The notes: generated by a model not told the origin, from the letters alone. Positions 15,764 through 24,971 are shown, counted from the stretch's first letter. The stretch: 64,000 nucleotides of DNA from Kitasatospora sp. CB01950 (GCF_001905465.1 NZ_LISX01000017.1:28968-92967); one strand, 5' to 3'. Made by a program: numbers and translations.

Positions 15764-17014
15764 TCAGCCGCTGCGCAGGGCCTTCAGCGGGTCGGTGCGG
15801 GCGGCCCGCAGGGACGGGTAGAGGCCGGCCAGCAGTCCGACCGCGGTGCCGATCAGCGGGGCGGGAAGGGTCGCGGCGGGCTGCAGGACGGCGGTCCAGT
15901 CCTTGGCTGCGGCGACGCCCAGCACGGTGAGCACGCCGAGGCTGGTGCCGAGCAGGCCGCCCAGGGTGCCCAGCACGGTGGACTCGGTGAGGAACTGGGC
16001 CGCGATGTGCCGGGTCCGGGCGCCGAGGGCCCGGCGCAGGCCGATCTCCTCGGTCCGTTCCAGCACCGCCACCAGCGTGGTGTTGGCGATGCCGACCGCG
16101 CCGACCAGCAGGCAGATCGCCGCCAGCGCGAGGAACAGGCCGGTCAGGTCGGAGGTCACCGTGTCGCGCAGGCTGTGCGGGTCGGGCGGCGGCTGGACGG
16201 CGAAGGCGTCGGGGGCGTCCGGCCGCAGCGCGACGGCGACCTGTTCGGCGACCCGGCCGGCCGCGCCGACCCGGGTGGCGATCAGGCCCTGGGCGCTGCG
16301 GTCGGCCTCGGCGGAGGGGTTGCCGAAGCGTTCGAGCGCGGTGGCGGCGGGGACGATCGCCCCGAGCAGCGTCGCGGGCTGCCGCCGGACGTCCGAGTAG
16401 ATGCCGATCACGGTGTACGGCAGGTCGTCGATGAAGACCGCCGGCCGGTCGTCGAGCCGGCTCACGCCGAGCCGGGTGGCGGCGGCCTCGCTGAGCAGCA
16501 CCACGGGCTGGGCGGTGGCTTCGAGGAAGGCGTCGGGGGTGGTGCCGCTGACCACGGTCGGATCCATCGCCCGCACCGCGCCGGGGGTGGCCGCGTACAG
16601 GCCGATGCCGGTGACGCCCGGGGTGCCGTCGGCCGGGCGGGCGGAGAGCCGGGGGTTGCCGGGGACGGACCACCAGACGCCGGCGGCCTCGACGCCGTCG
16701 ATCCGGCCCATCCGCCGGTCGGCGTCGGCGGGGAAGCCGATCGGAGGGTTGGCGCCCGGGGGGCCGGCGTCCGCCCGGGGGCGGTCGGAGACCTGCACGG
16801 TGGTGGCCCTGGTGAGGTCGAACCGGGCGCCGATCTGGCCGGACGCGGTGGCGGTCAGGCCGAGCACCGCGACGAACGCGCCGATGCCGAGCACCGTGCC
16901 GAGCATGGTCAGGGCGGAGCGGCCGGGGCGCTGCAGGATGCCGGCGAGCGCCTCGGCGCACAGTTCGCGCAGGCCCAGGCGGGTGGCCGGATCGGGCAGG
17001 ACGCTGCGCGGCAT
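15764..17014 (-). CDS. ABC transporter permease, FtsX/MacB type
   Basis: A 416-residue membrane protein: one N-terminal transmembrane helix (TMLGTVLGIGAFVAVLGL, about 37-54), a large extracytoplasmic MacB-PCD-like domain (about 60-280), then three helices near the C-terminus (FLALAAICLLVGAVGIANTT, LGTLGGLLGTSLGVLTVLG, PLIGTAVGLLAGLYPSLRAA). This is the mechanotransmission type of ABC protein, which drives periplasmic partners rather than moving substrate through the membrane. The start ATG at 17014 shares one base with the stop of the upstream ATPase gene (TGATG). With that ATPase and the adaptor it forms one machine. Confidence 0.92.
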   Translation of the reverse strand: MPRSVLPDPATRLGLRELCAEALAGILQRPGRSALTMLGTVLGIGAFVAVLGLTATASGQIGARFDLTRATTVQVSDRPRADAGPPGANPPIGFPADADRRMGRIDGVEAAGVWWSVPGNPRLSARPADGTPGVTGIGLYAATPGAVRAMDPTVVSGTTPDAFLEATAQPVVLLSEAAATRLGVSRLDDRPAVFIDDLPYTVIGIYSDVRRQPATLLGAIVPAATALERFGNPSAEADRSAQGLIATRVGAAGRVAEQVAVALRPDAPDAFAVQPPPDPHSLRDTVTSDLTGLFLALAAICLLVGAVGIANTTLVAVLERTEEIGLRRALGARTRHIAAQFLTESTVLGTLGGLLGTSLGVLTVLGVAAAKDWTAVLQPAATLPAPLIGTAVGLLAGLYPSLRAARTDPLKALRSG

Positions 17015-17715
17015 CAGCACACCACCCCGGCTCCCGTTTCGCTCTCGCTCAGCACCCCGTCGCGGATCGCCACCCGGCGGCCGGCCCGGGCCGCGACCGC
17101 CGGGTCGTGGGTGATCACCACCAGGGTGTAGCCGCGGGCGTGCAGCTCGTCGAACTGGGCGAGCACGGCGGCCGCGTTGGAGGAGTCCAGGTTGCCGGTC
17201 GGTTCGTCGCACAGCAGCAGGCTCGGCTCGTTGACCAACGCCCTTGCGATCGCCACCCGTTGGCGCTCTCCGCCGGACATGGTGCCGGGCAGTGCGCCGG
17301 TCCGGTGCGCCAGGCCGACCTGTCGCAGCACCGCCCGGGCGGCCTCGTCCCGGCGGGCCCGCGGCACCCGGTGGTAGACCTGCGCCAGCGCGACGTTCTC
17401 GGCGGCCGTGCGGTGCGGCAGCAGGTGGAAGGACTGGAAGACGAACCCGATCCGCCGGCCGCGCAGCGTGGAGCGGTCCCGGTCGTGCAGCGTGCCGGTG
17501 TCGATGCCGTCCAGTTCGTAGCGGCCCCCGGTGGGGGTGTCGAGCAGGCCGAGCAGGTGCAGCAGGGTGGACTTGCCTGAGCCGGACGGGCCGGTCACCG
17601 ACAGGTACTCGCCGCGGCGGACCACCAGGTCGGCGGGGTGCAGGGCGGTGACCGGCGGCCGACCGCCGAAGGTGCGGCCCAGCCCGGTGAGGCGGATGAC
17701 GGGCGGTTCGCTCAT
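17014..17715 (-). CDS. ABC transporter ATP-binding protein (MacB/LolD type)
   Basis: A 233-residue nucleotide-binding subunit. Walker A GPSGSGKST (about residue 42), Q-loop FVFQSFHLLPHRTAAENV, signature MSGGERQRVAIARAL, Walker B LLLCDEPTGNLD and switch His in VVITHDP are all present. The LLPHRT..EN Q-loop region and LDSSN after Walker B are typical of the MacB/LolD/FtsE group. It overlaps the upstream adaptor gene by four bases (ATGA) and the downstream permease by one, showing translational coupling. Confidence 0.95.
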   Translation of the reverse strand: MSEPPVIRLTGLGRTFGGRPPVTALHPADLVVRRGEYLSVTGPSGSGKSTLLHLLGLLDTPTGGRYELDGIDTGTLHDRDRSTLRGRRIGFVFQSFHLLPHRTAAENVALAQVYHRVPRARRDEAARAVLRQVGLAHRTGALPGTMSGGERQRVAIARALVNEPSLLLCDEPTGNLDSSNAAAVLAQFDELHARGYTLVVITHDPAVAARAGRRVAIRDGVLSESETGAGVVC

Positions 17716-19115
17716 CGGCCGACCACCACCTGGTCCCCGGCCTTCAGCGCGCCGCCGTCGACCGGCGCCACCCCGACCATGCCGTCCGCGCTGACGCCGG
17801 TGGTCACCGGCACGGTGGTGCGCTGCCCGTCGGCGGCGACCACGGTGATGCTGGTCCGGCCGGAGGCGTCGGTGCTGATCGCTGTGACGGGGACGGCCGT
17901 CACGGCCTGTTCGGCGGTCTCCCTGACGATGGTGATGCGGACGTTGCGGCCGTTCAGCTCGGCGGGCAGCGGGTCCTTCGGCAGGACCGTCACCGGGGTG
18001 TACGAACTCCCCGCTCCCTGGCCCTGGTTGGGGTTGGCGCCCGGTCCGGCGGGGGCCGGGTTCTGGGCGGCGGGGGCGGCGCCGCCGATCGGGACGACCC
18101 GGCCGGCGGGGGCGGTGCTGGTCGGTGCGCCGATCTCGCCGACGACGGCCGGGTACTTGCGGCCGGTGGCCTCGTCGAGGATCTCGACCGGCATGCCGGC
18201 CTTGACCGCGGGCGCCTGGGCCGCGGTCAGCAGGCCGGTGACGGCCAGTCCGCCGCCGGTGATGCTCAGCAGGGTGCCGGAGACCGGCAGCCCGACCGAG
18301 GCGTTGACGGCCGTCACGGTGGCCGGGAGGACGGGGAGGAACACCACGTGGGCGGCGGGCAGCATCGTCCCGTCGGCCGCCTCGGCCCGCCCGAGGGCCT
18401 CCCGGTCGTCCGCCAACCGGCGCTTGGCCGCCGCGAGTTGGGGGTCCTGGGCGGGGAGGGAGTCCAGCGTCCGCTGATCGGTCTCGACGGCCTTCTTCGC
18501 GGTGTCGACCGCCTGCCGGGTCTCCTTGCCGGTGGTCGGCGCCCGGTAGCCGAGCGCCCGGTAGAACTCGGCGACCGCGCGCTGCGTCCCCGGCCCGAAC
18601 TCGCCCTTCCGGTCCGAGCCGGAGGAGTGGCCCACCTCGCGCAGGGCGTCCTGGAGTTCGGCCACGTCGGGCCCGCTGGAGCCGGGCTTCAAGTCCCGGT
18701 AGGCGGGCACCGCGCCCTTGAGCACGTACAGCGGCTGCCCCGAGACCTCGGCCAGCAGCTGACCGGCGGCGAGCCGGTCCCCGGGCTTCACGTTCAGCCG
18801 GGACAGGTACAGCTGGGTCACCTCCGCCGAGGCCGCGGTCGGCAGCACGTTGTACTGCGTCGGCGGGTAGACGGCGGCCCGGGCCGCCGTGGACGGGCTC
18901 AGCACCCGGCTGACCACCGGCGCCGTCAGCAGGGTGCGCGGCGGCGGCGCGGTCTGCGCGGCCCGCTCGGCGGGCGACTTCACCAGCGTCGCCGCGGCCA
19001 GGCCACCGGTGGACACCACCGCCGACACCACCGCGACGACCAGCACCACCCGCTGCCGACGGGCAGCCCGCGACACCGGCTCCGCGCCCTCCGGATCACC
19101 CTTCCTGCGGATCAC
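17712..19115 (-). CDS. HlyD/MacA-type adaptor with peptidoglycan-binding domain
   Basis: A 467-residue protein anchored by one N-terminal helix (VVLVVAVVSAVVSTGGLAAATLV, about 23-45). After a lipoyl/barrel-sandwich part (LYLSRLNVKPGDRLAAGQLLAEVSGQ) comes a peptidoglycan-binding domain 1 (GSSGPDVAELQDALREVG, about 150-200), a coiled-coil-like stretch (about 205-245), and further beta-barrel modules. A Pro/Ala/Asn-rich linker (about 355-375) precedes the C-terminal domain. In Gram-positives such adaptors pair with MacB-type ABC proteins in export or envelope stress. GTG start with GGGGAGGGG upstream. Confidence 0.88.
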   Translation of the reverse strand: MIRRKGDPEGAEPVSRAARRQRVVLVVAVVSAVVSTGGLAAATLVKSPAERAAQTAPPPRTLLTAPVVSRVLSPSTAARAAVYPPTQYNVLPTAASAEVTQLYLSRLNVKPGDRLAAGQLLAEVSGQPLYVLKGAVPAYRDLKPGSSGPDVAELQDALREVGHSSGSDRKGEFGPGTQRAVAEFYRALGYRAPTTGKETRQAVDTAKKAVETDQRTLDSLPAQDPQLAAAKRRLADDREALGRAEAADGTMLPAAHVVFLPVLPATVTAVNASVGLPVSGTLLSITGGGLAVTGLLTAAQAPAVKAGMPVEILDEATGRKYPAVVGEIGAPTSTAPAGRVVPIGGAAPAAQNPAPAGPGANPNQGQGAGSSYTPVTVLPKDPLPAELNGRNVRITIVRETAEQAVTAVPVTAISTDASGRTSITVVAADGQRTTVPVTTGVSADGMVGVAPVDGGALKAGDQVVVGR

Positions 19116-19180
19116 CAGCGCCCCTCCCCTGGATCCGTCCTGTCTGACGTCTCGTCAATTCATGCTACGGACAACGCCGT

Positions 19181-20107
19181 TCAGCTCTTGGCCGGGGTCG
19201 CGGCGGCGAGCTCGGCGGCCTTGCGCAGCATGTCGTCGATCCGCTGCCGGTAGGCCGTCAGCTTCGCCGTGTGGGACTCGATGTACTGGTTGGCGTACGC
19301 CGTCTGGACGGCCACCGCGACGCCGACCGTGTTGTTGGCGACCTTGCAGGCCACGTCGGCGGTGGCGGTGGCGATCTCCTGCTGGCTCGGCCCCGCGCCG
19401 CCGGACCGGCGCCAGGCCTGGTCGCCGATCGCGTTGACGGGCTCCTTGTAGTCGAAGCCCTTCTCCTTCATGCACGCCGACCACGTGGCGAAGGCCTCGA
19501 CCAGCCGGGGATCGGTCACCGGCACCTTCGGGCCGCCGTCGGGCAGGTCGCCGACGCTGGGCGCCGGGGTGGAGCCGCCGAGGGCGTCCCGGCCCTTCTG
19601 CTGACAGCCGCCCGCCGGCAGCGGCTTGCCCGCGAGGGCGGTGACGGCCTGCCCGGTCCTCGGGTCGGCCCCGCTGAGCGCGATCTGGTCCTGGTCCGAG
19701 CCGCCGCCCGCGGCGTCCCCGCCGCTGGGCAGCTGCTGGATGCCCTCGGTCGCATACCCCTTCGCACCGGCGTTCGCCAGGTCGAAGTACCCGTAGACCA
19801 GGCTGCGGGTGGCCCGGTCGGAGACCACCTCGTCCAGGCCGAACAGCACGGTCGGACGGCCGGTGAGCCCGTACTCGGCCATGCACTGGGCGGTGACCAG
19901 GTCCTGCGCCCGGATGATGTCCGTGATCTGCGCGGGCGTCACCAGGTAGGCGTCGGTGGGGAGCGAGACCTGTCCCGGCTCGGTGACGATCGGGACGGCC
20001 CCGAGGGCCGGCGGCGCGGCCTCGGCCCGATGCCCGCCCGAACTGCCGCAGGCGGCCAGGCTCACCGCGATCACGCCCAGGGCCAGACCCCGCACTCTGG
20101 TGGACAC
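19181..20107 (-). CDS. secreted lipoprotein, unknown function
   Basis: A 308-residue lipoprotein: signal VSTRVRGLALGVIAVSLAAC with lipobox LAAC, so Cys20 is the lipidated residue. The mature protein is alpha-rich with three or four further cysteines (CMAEYGL, GGCQQKG, WSACMKEKGF, ADVACK), probably disulfide-bonded. The CMxEYG.. and WxxCMxxxGF patterns resemble actinobacterial lipoproteins found beside MacB-like transporters. GTG 20107 is preferred over 20125 because GAGGGAGAG lies eight bases upstream. It is 65 bases upstream of the adaptor on the same strand, so it may be the extracytoplasmic partner of that transporter. I recognise no enzyme motif. Confidence 0.75.
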   Translation of the reverse strand: MSTRVRGLALGVIAVSLAACGSSGGHRAEAAPPALGAVPIVTEPGQVSLPTDAYLVTPAQITDIIRAQDLVTAQCMAEYGLTGRPTVLFGLDEVVSDRATRSLVYGYFDLANAGAKGYATEGIQQLPSGGDAAGGGSDQDQIALSGADPRTGQAVTALAGKPLPAGGCQQKGRDALGGSTPAPSVGDLPDGGPKVPVTDPRLVEAFATWSACMKEKGFDYKEPVNAIGDQAWRRSGGAGPSQQEIATATADVACKVANNTVGVAVAVQTAYANQYIESHTAKLTAYRQRIDDMLRKAAELAAATPAKS

Positions 20108-20191
20108 AGAAACTCTCCCTCTCACCCGCCGGACGGTCCGGTGGCGCCGGCCCCGGGGGCGGCGGGCACTGCCGCCCGCCGCCCCGGGGAC

Positions 20192-20545
20192 TCAGCGGCC
20201 GGTGATGTTGATGTACGAGACGGTGCTGGTGCCCTGACCGCCGTACTGCTTGAAGGCCGAGAAGTACACCCCGAAGGTGGAACCGCTCGCGGTGCCCGAG
20301 AAGTACCCGCTGTTGTTGCCCGAGTCGACCCGGTACACCTCGTAGATCGCCACGTTGACCGCGCCGTTGTCGGCGAAGCAGACCTTCGGCGGGTAGTTCC
20401 AGAGCGTGAAGTAGTCGTCGTGGGCGTTGCAGGTGGAGGTGTCCACCCGGTAGATCGCGGCCGCGGGGCCGGCCGCGGCCACCCCGAGTCCGAGAACGGC
20501 GGCGCCGGTCAGTGCCAGGGCCGTTATGCGCTTGCGAAGTGCCAT
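20192..20545 (-). CDS. small secreted beta/gamma-crystallin-like protein
   Basis: A 117-residue secreted protein: signal peptide MALRKRITALALTGAAVLGL cleaved near Ala33, leaving about 85 residues. The mature chain has two cysteines (TSTCNAHDD, KVCFADNG) and the pattern CFADNGAVNVAIYEVYRVDSGNNSGYF. This resembles the Greek-key unit of Streptomyces crystallin-type proteins, such as metalloproteinase-inhibitor or killer-toxin-like folds. ATG 20545 is preferred because the signal peptide starts there; no Shine-Dalgarno better than GGGGG is seen upstream. It lies 84 bases upstream of the lipoprotein on the same strand, but may have its own promoter. Confidence 0.65.
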   Translation of the reverse strand: MALRKRITALALTGAAVLGLGVAAAGPAAAIYRVDTSTCNAHDDYFTLWNYPPKVCFADNGAVNVAIYEVYRVDSGNNSGYFSGTASGSTFGVYFSAFKQYGGQGTSTVSYINITGR

Positions 20546-20837
20546 GATGGGGGTTCGACTCCTTGCGTTCGTGCCATGGGCTCGGCTGATGACTGTGCTG
20601 TGGTGCAAGGCAGTTCACGCGCGGTGGTCCTGCCCTGCACGGCAGGGCCACCCGCGGCACGGCCCACCGGCGGCGGGTCGTGCCGAAACGATCCTGACCC
20701 GAAACCCGGCCCCGTCGCCAGGAAGTTCCGGCCCGCGTCCGCTTCCGATGTGACGTACGCCTCCGCTGCTTTGACCAACCGTCAACAAACCTCCGGTTTA
20801 CCTATCCTTGGCACGAGCCGTACGGGCCGGGGGGCTG

Positions 20838-21290
20838 ATGCACGAGCACGAGAAGCAGTTCGGTCAGCTGCTGCGCCGATTCCGCAAGGACCGCGCGCTC
20901 AGCCAGGAGGCACTCGCCGAACGGTCCGGCCTCAGCGCCCGCGCCATCGGCAACCTCGAACGCGGCCTCAGCCGCCCCCGCCCCGACTCCGTCCAGCGCA
21001 TCGTCCTCGCACTCGCCCTGGACGGCCCGAAGGCCGCCGCGATGACCGCCGCCACCACCACCCCCGCACCCGAGGGGCAGCTCTCCGACCCCGAGGTCCT
21101 GCTCCTGCTCGAAACCATCGGCGGCGTCGACCCGCACACCTGGGACCCCGCCGTCCGCACCGCCCTGATCCGCGCCTGCTCCGGCTCCCCCGCCGCCGCC
21201 CGCCTGGCCGGCGCCGTCCTCGCCACCGAACCCGACCTCCGCCTCGCCGACCTCGCCCGCCGCCTCGACTCCCTGGCCACCACCGCCTGA
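20838..21290 (+). CDS. XRE-family helix-turn-helix transcriptional regulator
   Basis: A 150-residue DNA-binding protein. The N-terminal HTH_3 domain (about 8-64) reads LLRRFRKDRALSQEALAERSGLSARAIGNLERGLSRPRPDSVQRI, the form found at the N-terminus of large AfsR/ATPase-type regulators. Here only about 85 residues follow, an Ala/Leu-rich helical segment without an NB-ARC or sensor domain, so it may be a truncated or stand-alone form. GGGGGG before ATG 20838 supports this start. It is divergent from the crystallin-like gene across a 292-base gap, which it may control. Confidence 0.82.
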   Translation: MHEHEKQFGQLLRRFRKDRALSQEALAERSGLSARAIGNLERGLSRPRPDSVQRIVLALALDGPKAAAMTAATTTPAPEGQLSDPEVLLLLETIGGVDPHTWDPAVRTALIRACSGSPAAARLAGAVLATEPDLRLADLARRLDSLATTA

Positions 21291-21297
21291 AGGATCG

Positions 21298-21545
21298 CTA
21301 CGGGCGGGCCACCTTGATGCCGGTACGGCCGGAGGCCTCGACGAGTTGCCCGATATCCCCGAGATCGTCGGTGAGGATGGGCCCGTCGAGATACTCGATG
21401 GCTGCCAGGACAACACTCGCGTCCACCACGTCGCGGCTGCATGGCGCTCGCCCTTGTCGTTCTGGGCAAGCTCGGGGTCCTTGAATGACGAAGGCACCTG
21501 CTCCCGCTTGGGCTCGTTGGGTCGGCGACCTGGGCCGGCACGCAC
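21298..21545 (-). pseudogene. decayed VapC-type PIN toxin gene, C-terminal remnant
   Basis: On the minus strand, about 21440 to 21298 reads RDVVDASVVLAAIEYLDGPI, then LTDDLGDIGQLVEASGRTGI and a stop. This is the characteristic C-terminal half of a PIN-domain ribonuclease (DVVDA..VV with the third acidic residue, then T.DD...L). The preceding bases to about 21545 give related text only after a frame change, and no start codon, N-terminal catalytic Asp or antitoxin is found. It abuts the NHL gene promoter region and is presumably inactive. Confidence 0.6.
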
Positions 21546-21590
21546 TTGCGCCCGGAATGCTTCAACAACCCAGTGAGGTTGGATGTGAGC

Positions 21591-23411
21591 ATGGCTTCTC
21601 GTGCACGTGTCCGCGCCCCCGAGCTGGTCGGCGCCGGTGGATGGCTCAACACAGGCGGCAAGGAACTCAAGCTGGCCGACCTGCGAGGTAAGTGTGTCGT
21701 ACTGGACTTCTGGACGTTCTGCTGCGTCAACTGCCTCCATGTCCTGGACGAACTCCGGGAGTTGGAGGAGAAGCACCGCGACACCGTGGTGATCGTCGGC
21801 GTCCACTCGCCGAAGTTCGTCCATGAGGCGGACCACCGGGCGGTGGTGGACGCGGTGGCCCGGTACGAGGTGCACCATCCCGTGCTGGACGACCCGGAGC
21901 TGGCGACGTGGAAGCAGTACGCGGTGCGGGCCTGGCCGACGCTGGTGGTGATCGACCCCGAGGGGTATGTGGTCGCGCAGCACGCGGGCGAGGGGCATGC
22001 GCACGCGATCGCCAAGCTGGTGGAGGAGCTGGAGGCGGAGCACGCGGCGAAGGGGACGCTGCGGCGCGGCGACGGGCCGTACGTGGCGCCGGAGCCGCAG
22101 GCGGGCGACCTGCGGTTCCCGGGCAAGGCGGTGCGGCTGCCGGACGGGCACTTCCTGGTCGCGGATTCGGGGCACCACGCGCTGGTGGAGCTGGCCGAGG
22201 ACGGCGAGACCGTGGTCCGGCGGATCGGCGACGGGGTGCGCGGCCTGGTGGACGGCGCCGAGCCTCGGTTCAGTGAGCCGCAGGGCCTGGCACTCGTCCC
22301 GGCGGGCCTCGACCTCGGCTACGACGTGGTGGTGGCGGACACCGTCAACCACGCGCTGCGCGGCGTGCGGCTCGCCGACGGCACGGTGACCACGCTGGCC
22401 GGCACCGGCCGCCAGTGGTGGCAGGGCTCGCCGACCTCCGGGGCGGCCACCGACGTCGACCTGTCCTCGCCGTGGGACGTCGCGTTCTTCGACGGCGCGG
22501 TGTGGATCGCGATGGCCGGCGTGCACCAGCTGTGGTCCTTCGACCCGACGGCCGGCACGGTCGCGGTCGCGGCCGGCACCACCAACGAGGGCCTGGTCGA
22601 CGGCCCGGCGCCGGAGGCGTGGTTCGCCCAGCCGTCCGGCCTCGCGGTCTCGGCGGACGGCGAACGGCTCTGGGTCGCCGACTCGGAGACCTCCGCACTG
22701 CGCTGGGTCGCCCGCGGCGCCCACCAGGTGCACACCGCCGTCGGCACCGGCCTGTTCGACTTCGGCCACCGCGACGGCGCGGCCGAACAGGCCCTGTTCC
22801 AGCACCCGTTGGGCGTCACCGTGCTCCCGGACGGCTCGGTCGCGGTCAGCGACACCTACAACCACGCGCTGCGCCGCTACGACCCGGCGAGCGGCGAGGT
22901 CTCCACGCTGGCCACCGACCTGCGCGAGCCGTCCGGCGCGGTGGTGGTGGACGGGGACATCGTGGTGGTGGAGTCCGCCCGGCACCGGCTGACCCGCCTG
23001 CGGCTGCCCGAGGAGGCCGTCCGGGTGGAGGCCGTCGCGCACCGCACCCGGCGCGCCGCCACCGAAGTCGCCCCGGGCGTCCTGCAGTTGGACGTGGTCT
23101 TCGCGGCGCCGACCGGCCAGAAGCTGGACGAGCGCTACGGCCCGTCCACCCGCCTGCTGGTCAGCTCCACCCCGCCCGGCCTGCTGGCCTCCGGCGCGGG
23201 CGCGGACACCGCGCTCTCCCGCGAGCTGGTCCTCGCGGACGGCGTGACGGAGGGCGTGCTGCACGTCTCCGCGATGGCCGCGTCCTGCGACGACGACCCG
23301 TCGATCGAGTACCCGGCCTGCCACGTCCACCAGCAGGACTGGGGCGTCCCGGTGAAGGTGGTGCCGGGCGGTGCGACGCGGCTGCCGCTCGTGCTGGCGG
23401 GCATGGAGTAG
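21591..23411 (+). CDS. thioredoxin-like plus NHL-repeat protein (NHLRC2-like)
   Basis: A 606-residue cytoplasmic protein with no signal peptide. N-terminal TlpA/thioredoxin domain (about 20-150) with active-site-like WTFCCVNC and the cis-Pro region AWPTLVVI. It is followed by an NHL beta-propeller (about 185-490) with units such as LPDGHFLVADSGHHALVEL, YDVVVADTVNHALRGVRLAD and LPDGSVAVSDTYNHALRRYD. A C-terminal beta-rich domain completes the architecture of human NHLRC2 and many actinobacterial homologues, which lack a defined reaction. The active site CCVNC has three cysteines, so CxxC redox chemistry is possible. ATG 21591 fits family N-termini. Confidence 0.9.
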   Translation: MASRARVRAPELVGAGGWLNTGGKELKLADLRGKCVVLDFWTFCCVNCLHVLDELRELEEKHRDTVVIVGVHSPKFVHEADHRAVVDAVARYEVHHPVLDDPELATWKQYAVRAWPTLVVIDPEGYVVAQHAGEGHAHAIAKLVEELEAEHAAKGTLRRGDGPYVAPEPQAGDLRFPGKAVRLPDGHFLVADSGHHALVELAEDGETVVRRIGDGVRGLVDGAEPRFSEPQGLALVPAGLDLGYDVVVADTVNHALRGVRLADGTVTTLAGTGRQWWQGSPTSGAATDVDLSSPWDVAFFDGAVWIAMAGVHQLWSFDPTAGTVAVAAGTTNEGLVDGPAPEAWFAQPSGLAVSADGERLWVADSETSALRWVARGAHQVHTAVGTGLFDFGHRDGAAEQALFQHPLGVTVLPDGSVAVSDTYNHALRRYDPASGEVSTLATDLREPSGAVVVDGDIVVVESARHRLTRLRLPEEAVRVEAVAHRTRRAATEVAPGVLQLDVVFAAPTGQKLDERYGPSTRLLVSSTPPGLLASGAGADTALSRELVLADGVTEGVLHVSAMAASCDDDPSIEYPACHVHQQDWGVPVKVVPGGATRLPLVLAGME

Positions 23412-23442
23412 AACGCGCGCCGCCAGGGCCCGGCGGGCCACT

Positions 23443-23470
23443 GCCGTTGGGACTGCGCCGTTGGGACTGC
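23443..23470. repeat. 14-bp perfect tandem duplication
   Basis: GCCGTTGGGACTGC occurs twice without a gap (23443-23456, 23457-23470) in the 129-base convergent gap between the NHL gene and the aminopeptidase gene. It is probably replication slippage; no function is implied. Confidence 0.85.
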
Positions 23471-23540
23471 GCGAAGTCGGAGGACGATCACGCCTTCCGC
23501 CTCGCGCAGTTCCTCCTGCGGTGCGTCCCCCGGCCCGGGC

Positions 23541-24842
23541 TCAGCCCTCCAGGAACGCCTTGATGGCCCCCGCCAGGTAGTGCGGGTCCTCGGCGCCGCA
23601 GAGCTCGCGGGCGGAGTGCATGGACAGCGCCGCGATGCCGCAGTCGACGGTGGTGATGCCGAGGCGGGCCGCGGTGATCGGGCCGATGGTGGTGCCGCAG
23701 GGCATCGCGTTGTTGGAGACGAAGCTCTGCCACGGGACGCCGGCCTTCTCGCAGGCGGCGGCGAACACGGCCCGCCCGATGCCGTCGGTGGCGTACCGGT
23801 TGTTGACGTTGACCTTGAGGATCGGGCCGCCGTTGGGCAGCGGGTGGTGGCCCGGCTCGTGGCGCTCGCTGTAGTTGGGGTGGACGGCGTGCCCCATGTC
23901 GGAGGAGAGGCAGATGGTGCCGGCCAGGGCGCGGGCGCGGTCCTCGGCGGTGCCGCCGCGGGCGTAGCAGGAGCGTTCCAGCACGTTGCCGAGGAGCGGG
24001 CTCTGCGCGCCGGTGTCGGACTCGCTGCCGGTCTCCTCGTGGTCGAACGCGGCGAGCACCGGGATGCACGGCAGGTCGCCGCCGGCCTCGGCGACGGCGG
24101 CGAGCGCGGCGGTGGCGGCGTGCACGGACAGCTGGTTGTCCAGGCGCGGGCCGGCCAGCAGTTCGCGGTCGCGGCCGAGGTAGGACGGCGGCTGGACGTC
24201 GTGGGCCATCAGGTCCCAGCCGAGGATGTCGGCGGCGTCGAGGCCGGCCTTCCCGGCGACGTAGTCGAGCAGCGCGCCCTCGGTGGTGTCGCCGAGTCCC
24301 CAGATCGGCGTGAGGTGGCGCTGGCGGTCGAGCTTGAGGCCGTCGTTGACGCTGCGGTCGAGGTGGATGGCGAGCTGCGGGACGCGCAGCAGCGGCTCGT
24401 CGAAGTGGACCAGGCGGGTGGTGCCGTCGCGCAGGACGAGCCGGCCGGAGAGGCCGAGGTCGCGGTCGAGCCAGGTGTTGAGCGGGACGCCGCCGTAGAT
24501 CTCCACGGCAATCTGCCGCCAGCCGGCCGAGCCGGTGTCGGGGATGGGCTTGACCCGCAGGTTCGGCGAGTCGGTGTGGGTGCCGACCACCCGGTAGGGG
24601 GTGGCGGGGCCCGCGCCCTCGGGGACGTACCAGGCGATCAGCGCGCCGCCGCGCACCAGGTAGCGGCCGCCGCTGCCGCCGTCCCAGGCGTCCGTCTCGC
24701 GGACCTCACGGAAGCCGACCCGCTCCAGCCGCTCGACCGCGCTCTGCACCGCGTGGTACGGGGAGGGGGACGCGGCGAGGAAGGCGATCAGGTCGTCCGT
24801 ATGCTTCCGGTCGAAGTGGGCCGTGCGGGCGGCGGTCGACAT
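23541..24842 (-). CDS. M18 family aminopeptidase
   Basis: A 433-residue cytoplasmic metallopeptidase of the aspartyl aminopeptidase/aminopeptidase I family, which removes N-terminal (often acidic) residues from peptides. Zinc-site motifs are visible: GTHTDSPNLRVKP (His89, Asp91), the bridging-Asp region PRLDNQLSVHAA, FDHEETGSESDTGAQSP with adjacent Glu residues, SSDMGHAVHPNY, and SMHSARELCGA with the last His ligand near the C-terminus. Length is right for the family. ATG 24842 has AGGAG seven bases upstream. It is monocistronic and convergent with the NHL gene. Confidence 0.95.
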   Translation of the reverse strand: MSTAARTAHFDRKHTDDLIAFLAASPSPYHAVQSAVERLERVGFREVRETDAWDGGSGGRYLVRGGALIAWYVPEGAGPATPYRVVGTHTDSPNLRVKPIPDTGSAGWRQIAVEIYGGVPLNTWLDRDLGLSGRLVLRDGTTRLVHFDEPLLRVPQLAIHLDRSVNDGLKLDRQRHLTPIWGLGDTTEGALLDYVAGKAGLDAADILGWDLMAHDVQPPSYLGRDRELLAGPRLDNQLSVHAATAALAAVAEAGGDLPCIPVLAAFDHEETGSESDTGAQSPLLGNVLERSCYARGGTAEDRARALAGTICLSSDMGHAVHPNYSERHEPGHHPLPNGGPILKVNVNNRYATDGIGRAVFAAACEKAGVPWQSFVSNNAMPCGTTIGPITAARLGITTVDCGIAALSMHSARELCGAEDPHYLAGAIKAFLEG

Positions 24843-24971
24843 GTTGCTCCTGGGTTGAGGGCGGCCGGGCCTGATGGGGGTGTACGGGCCCGCCCCTTGA
24901 GCATATGCCCGTACACGGACAGGGCCGCGTGAAGTCCGCAATGGTGACACAACAGTGAGCATGGCGCGACA

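Noticed and set aside
20545..20570. GGGTTCGACTCC-like T-arm sequence suggesting a tRNA
   Set aside because: No acceptor, D or anticodon stems fit around it, and it overlaps the start of the crystallin-like gene; the match is by chance.
22345..22698. Arg/Pro-rich minus-strand frame within the NHL gene
   Set aside because: Composition is typical of antisense frames in 73 percent GC DNA, and the opposite frame has clear NHL repeats.
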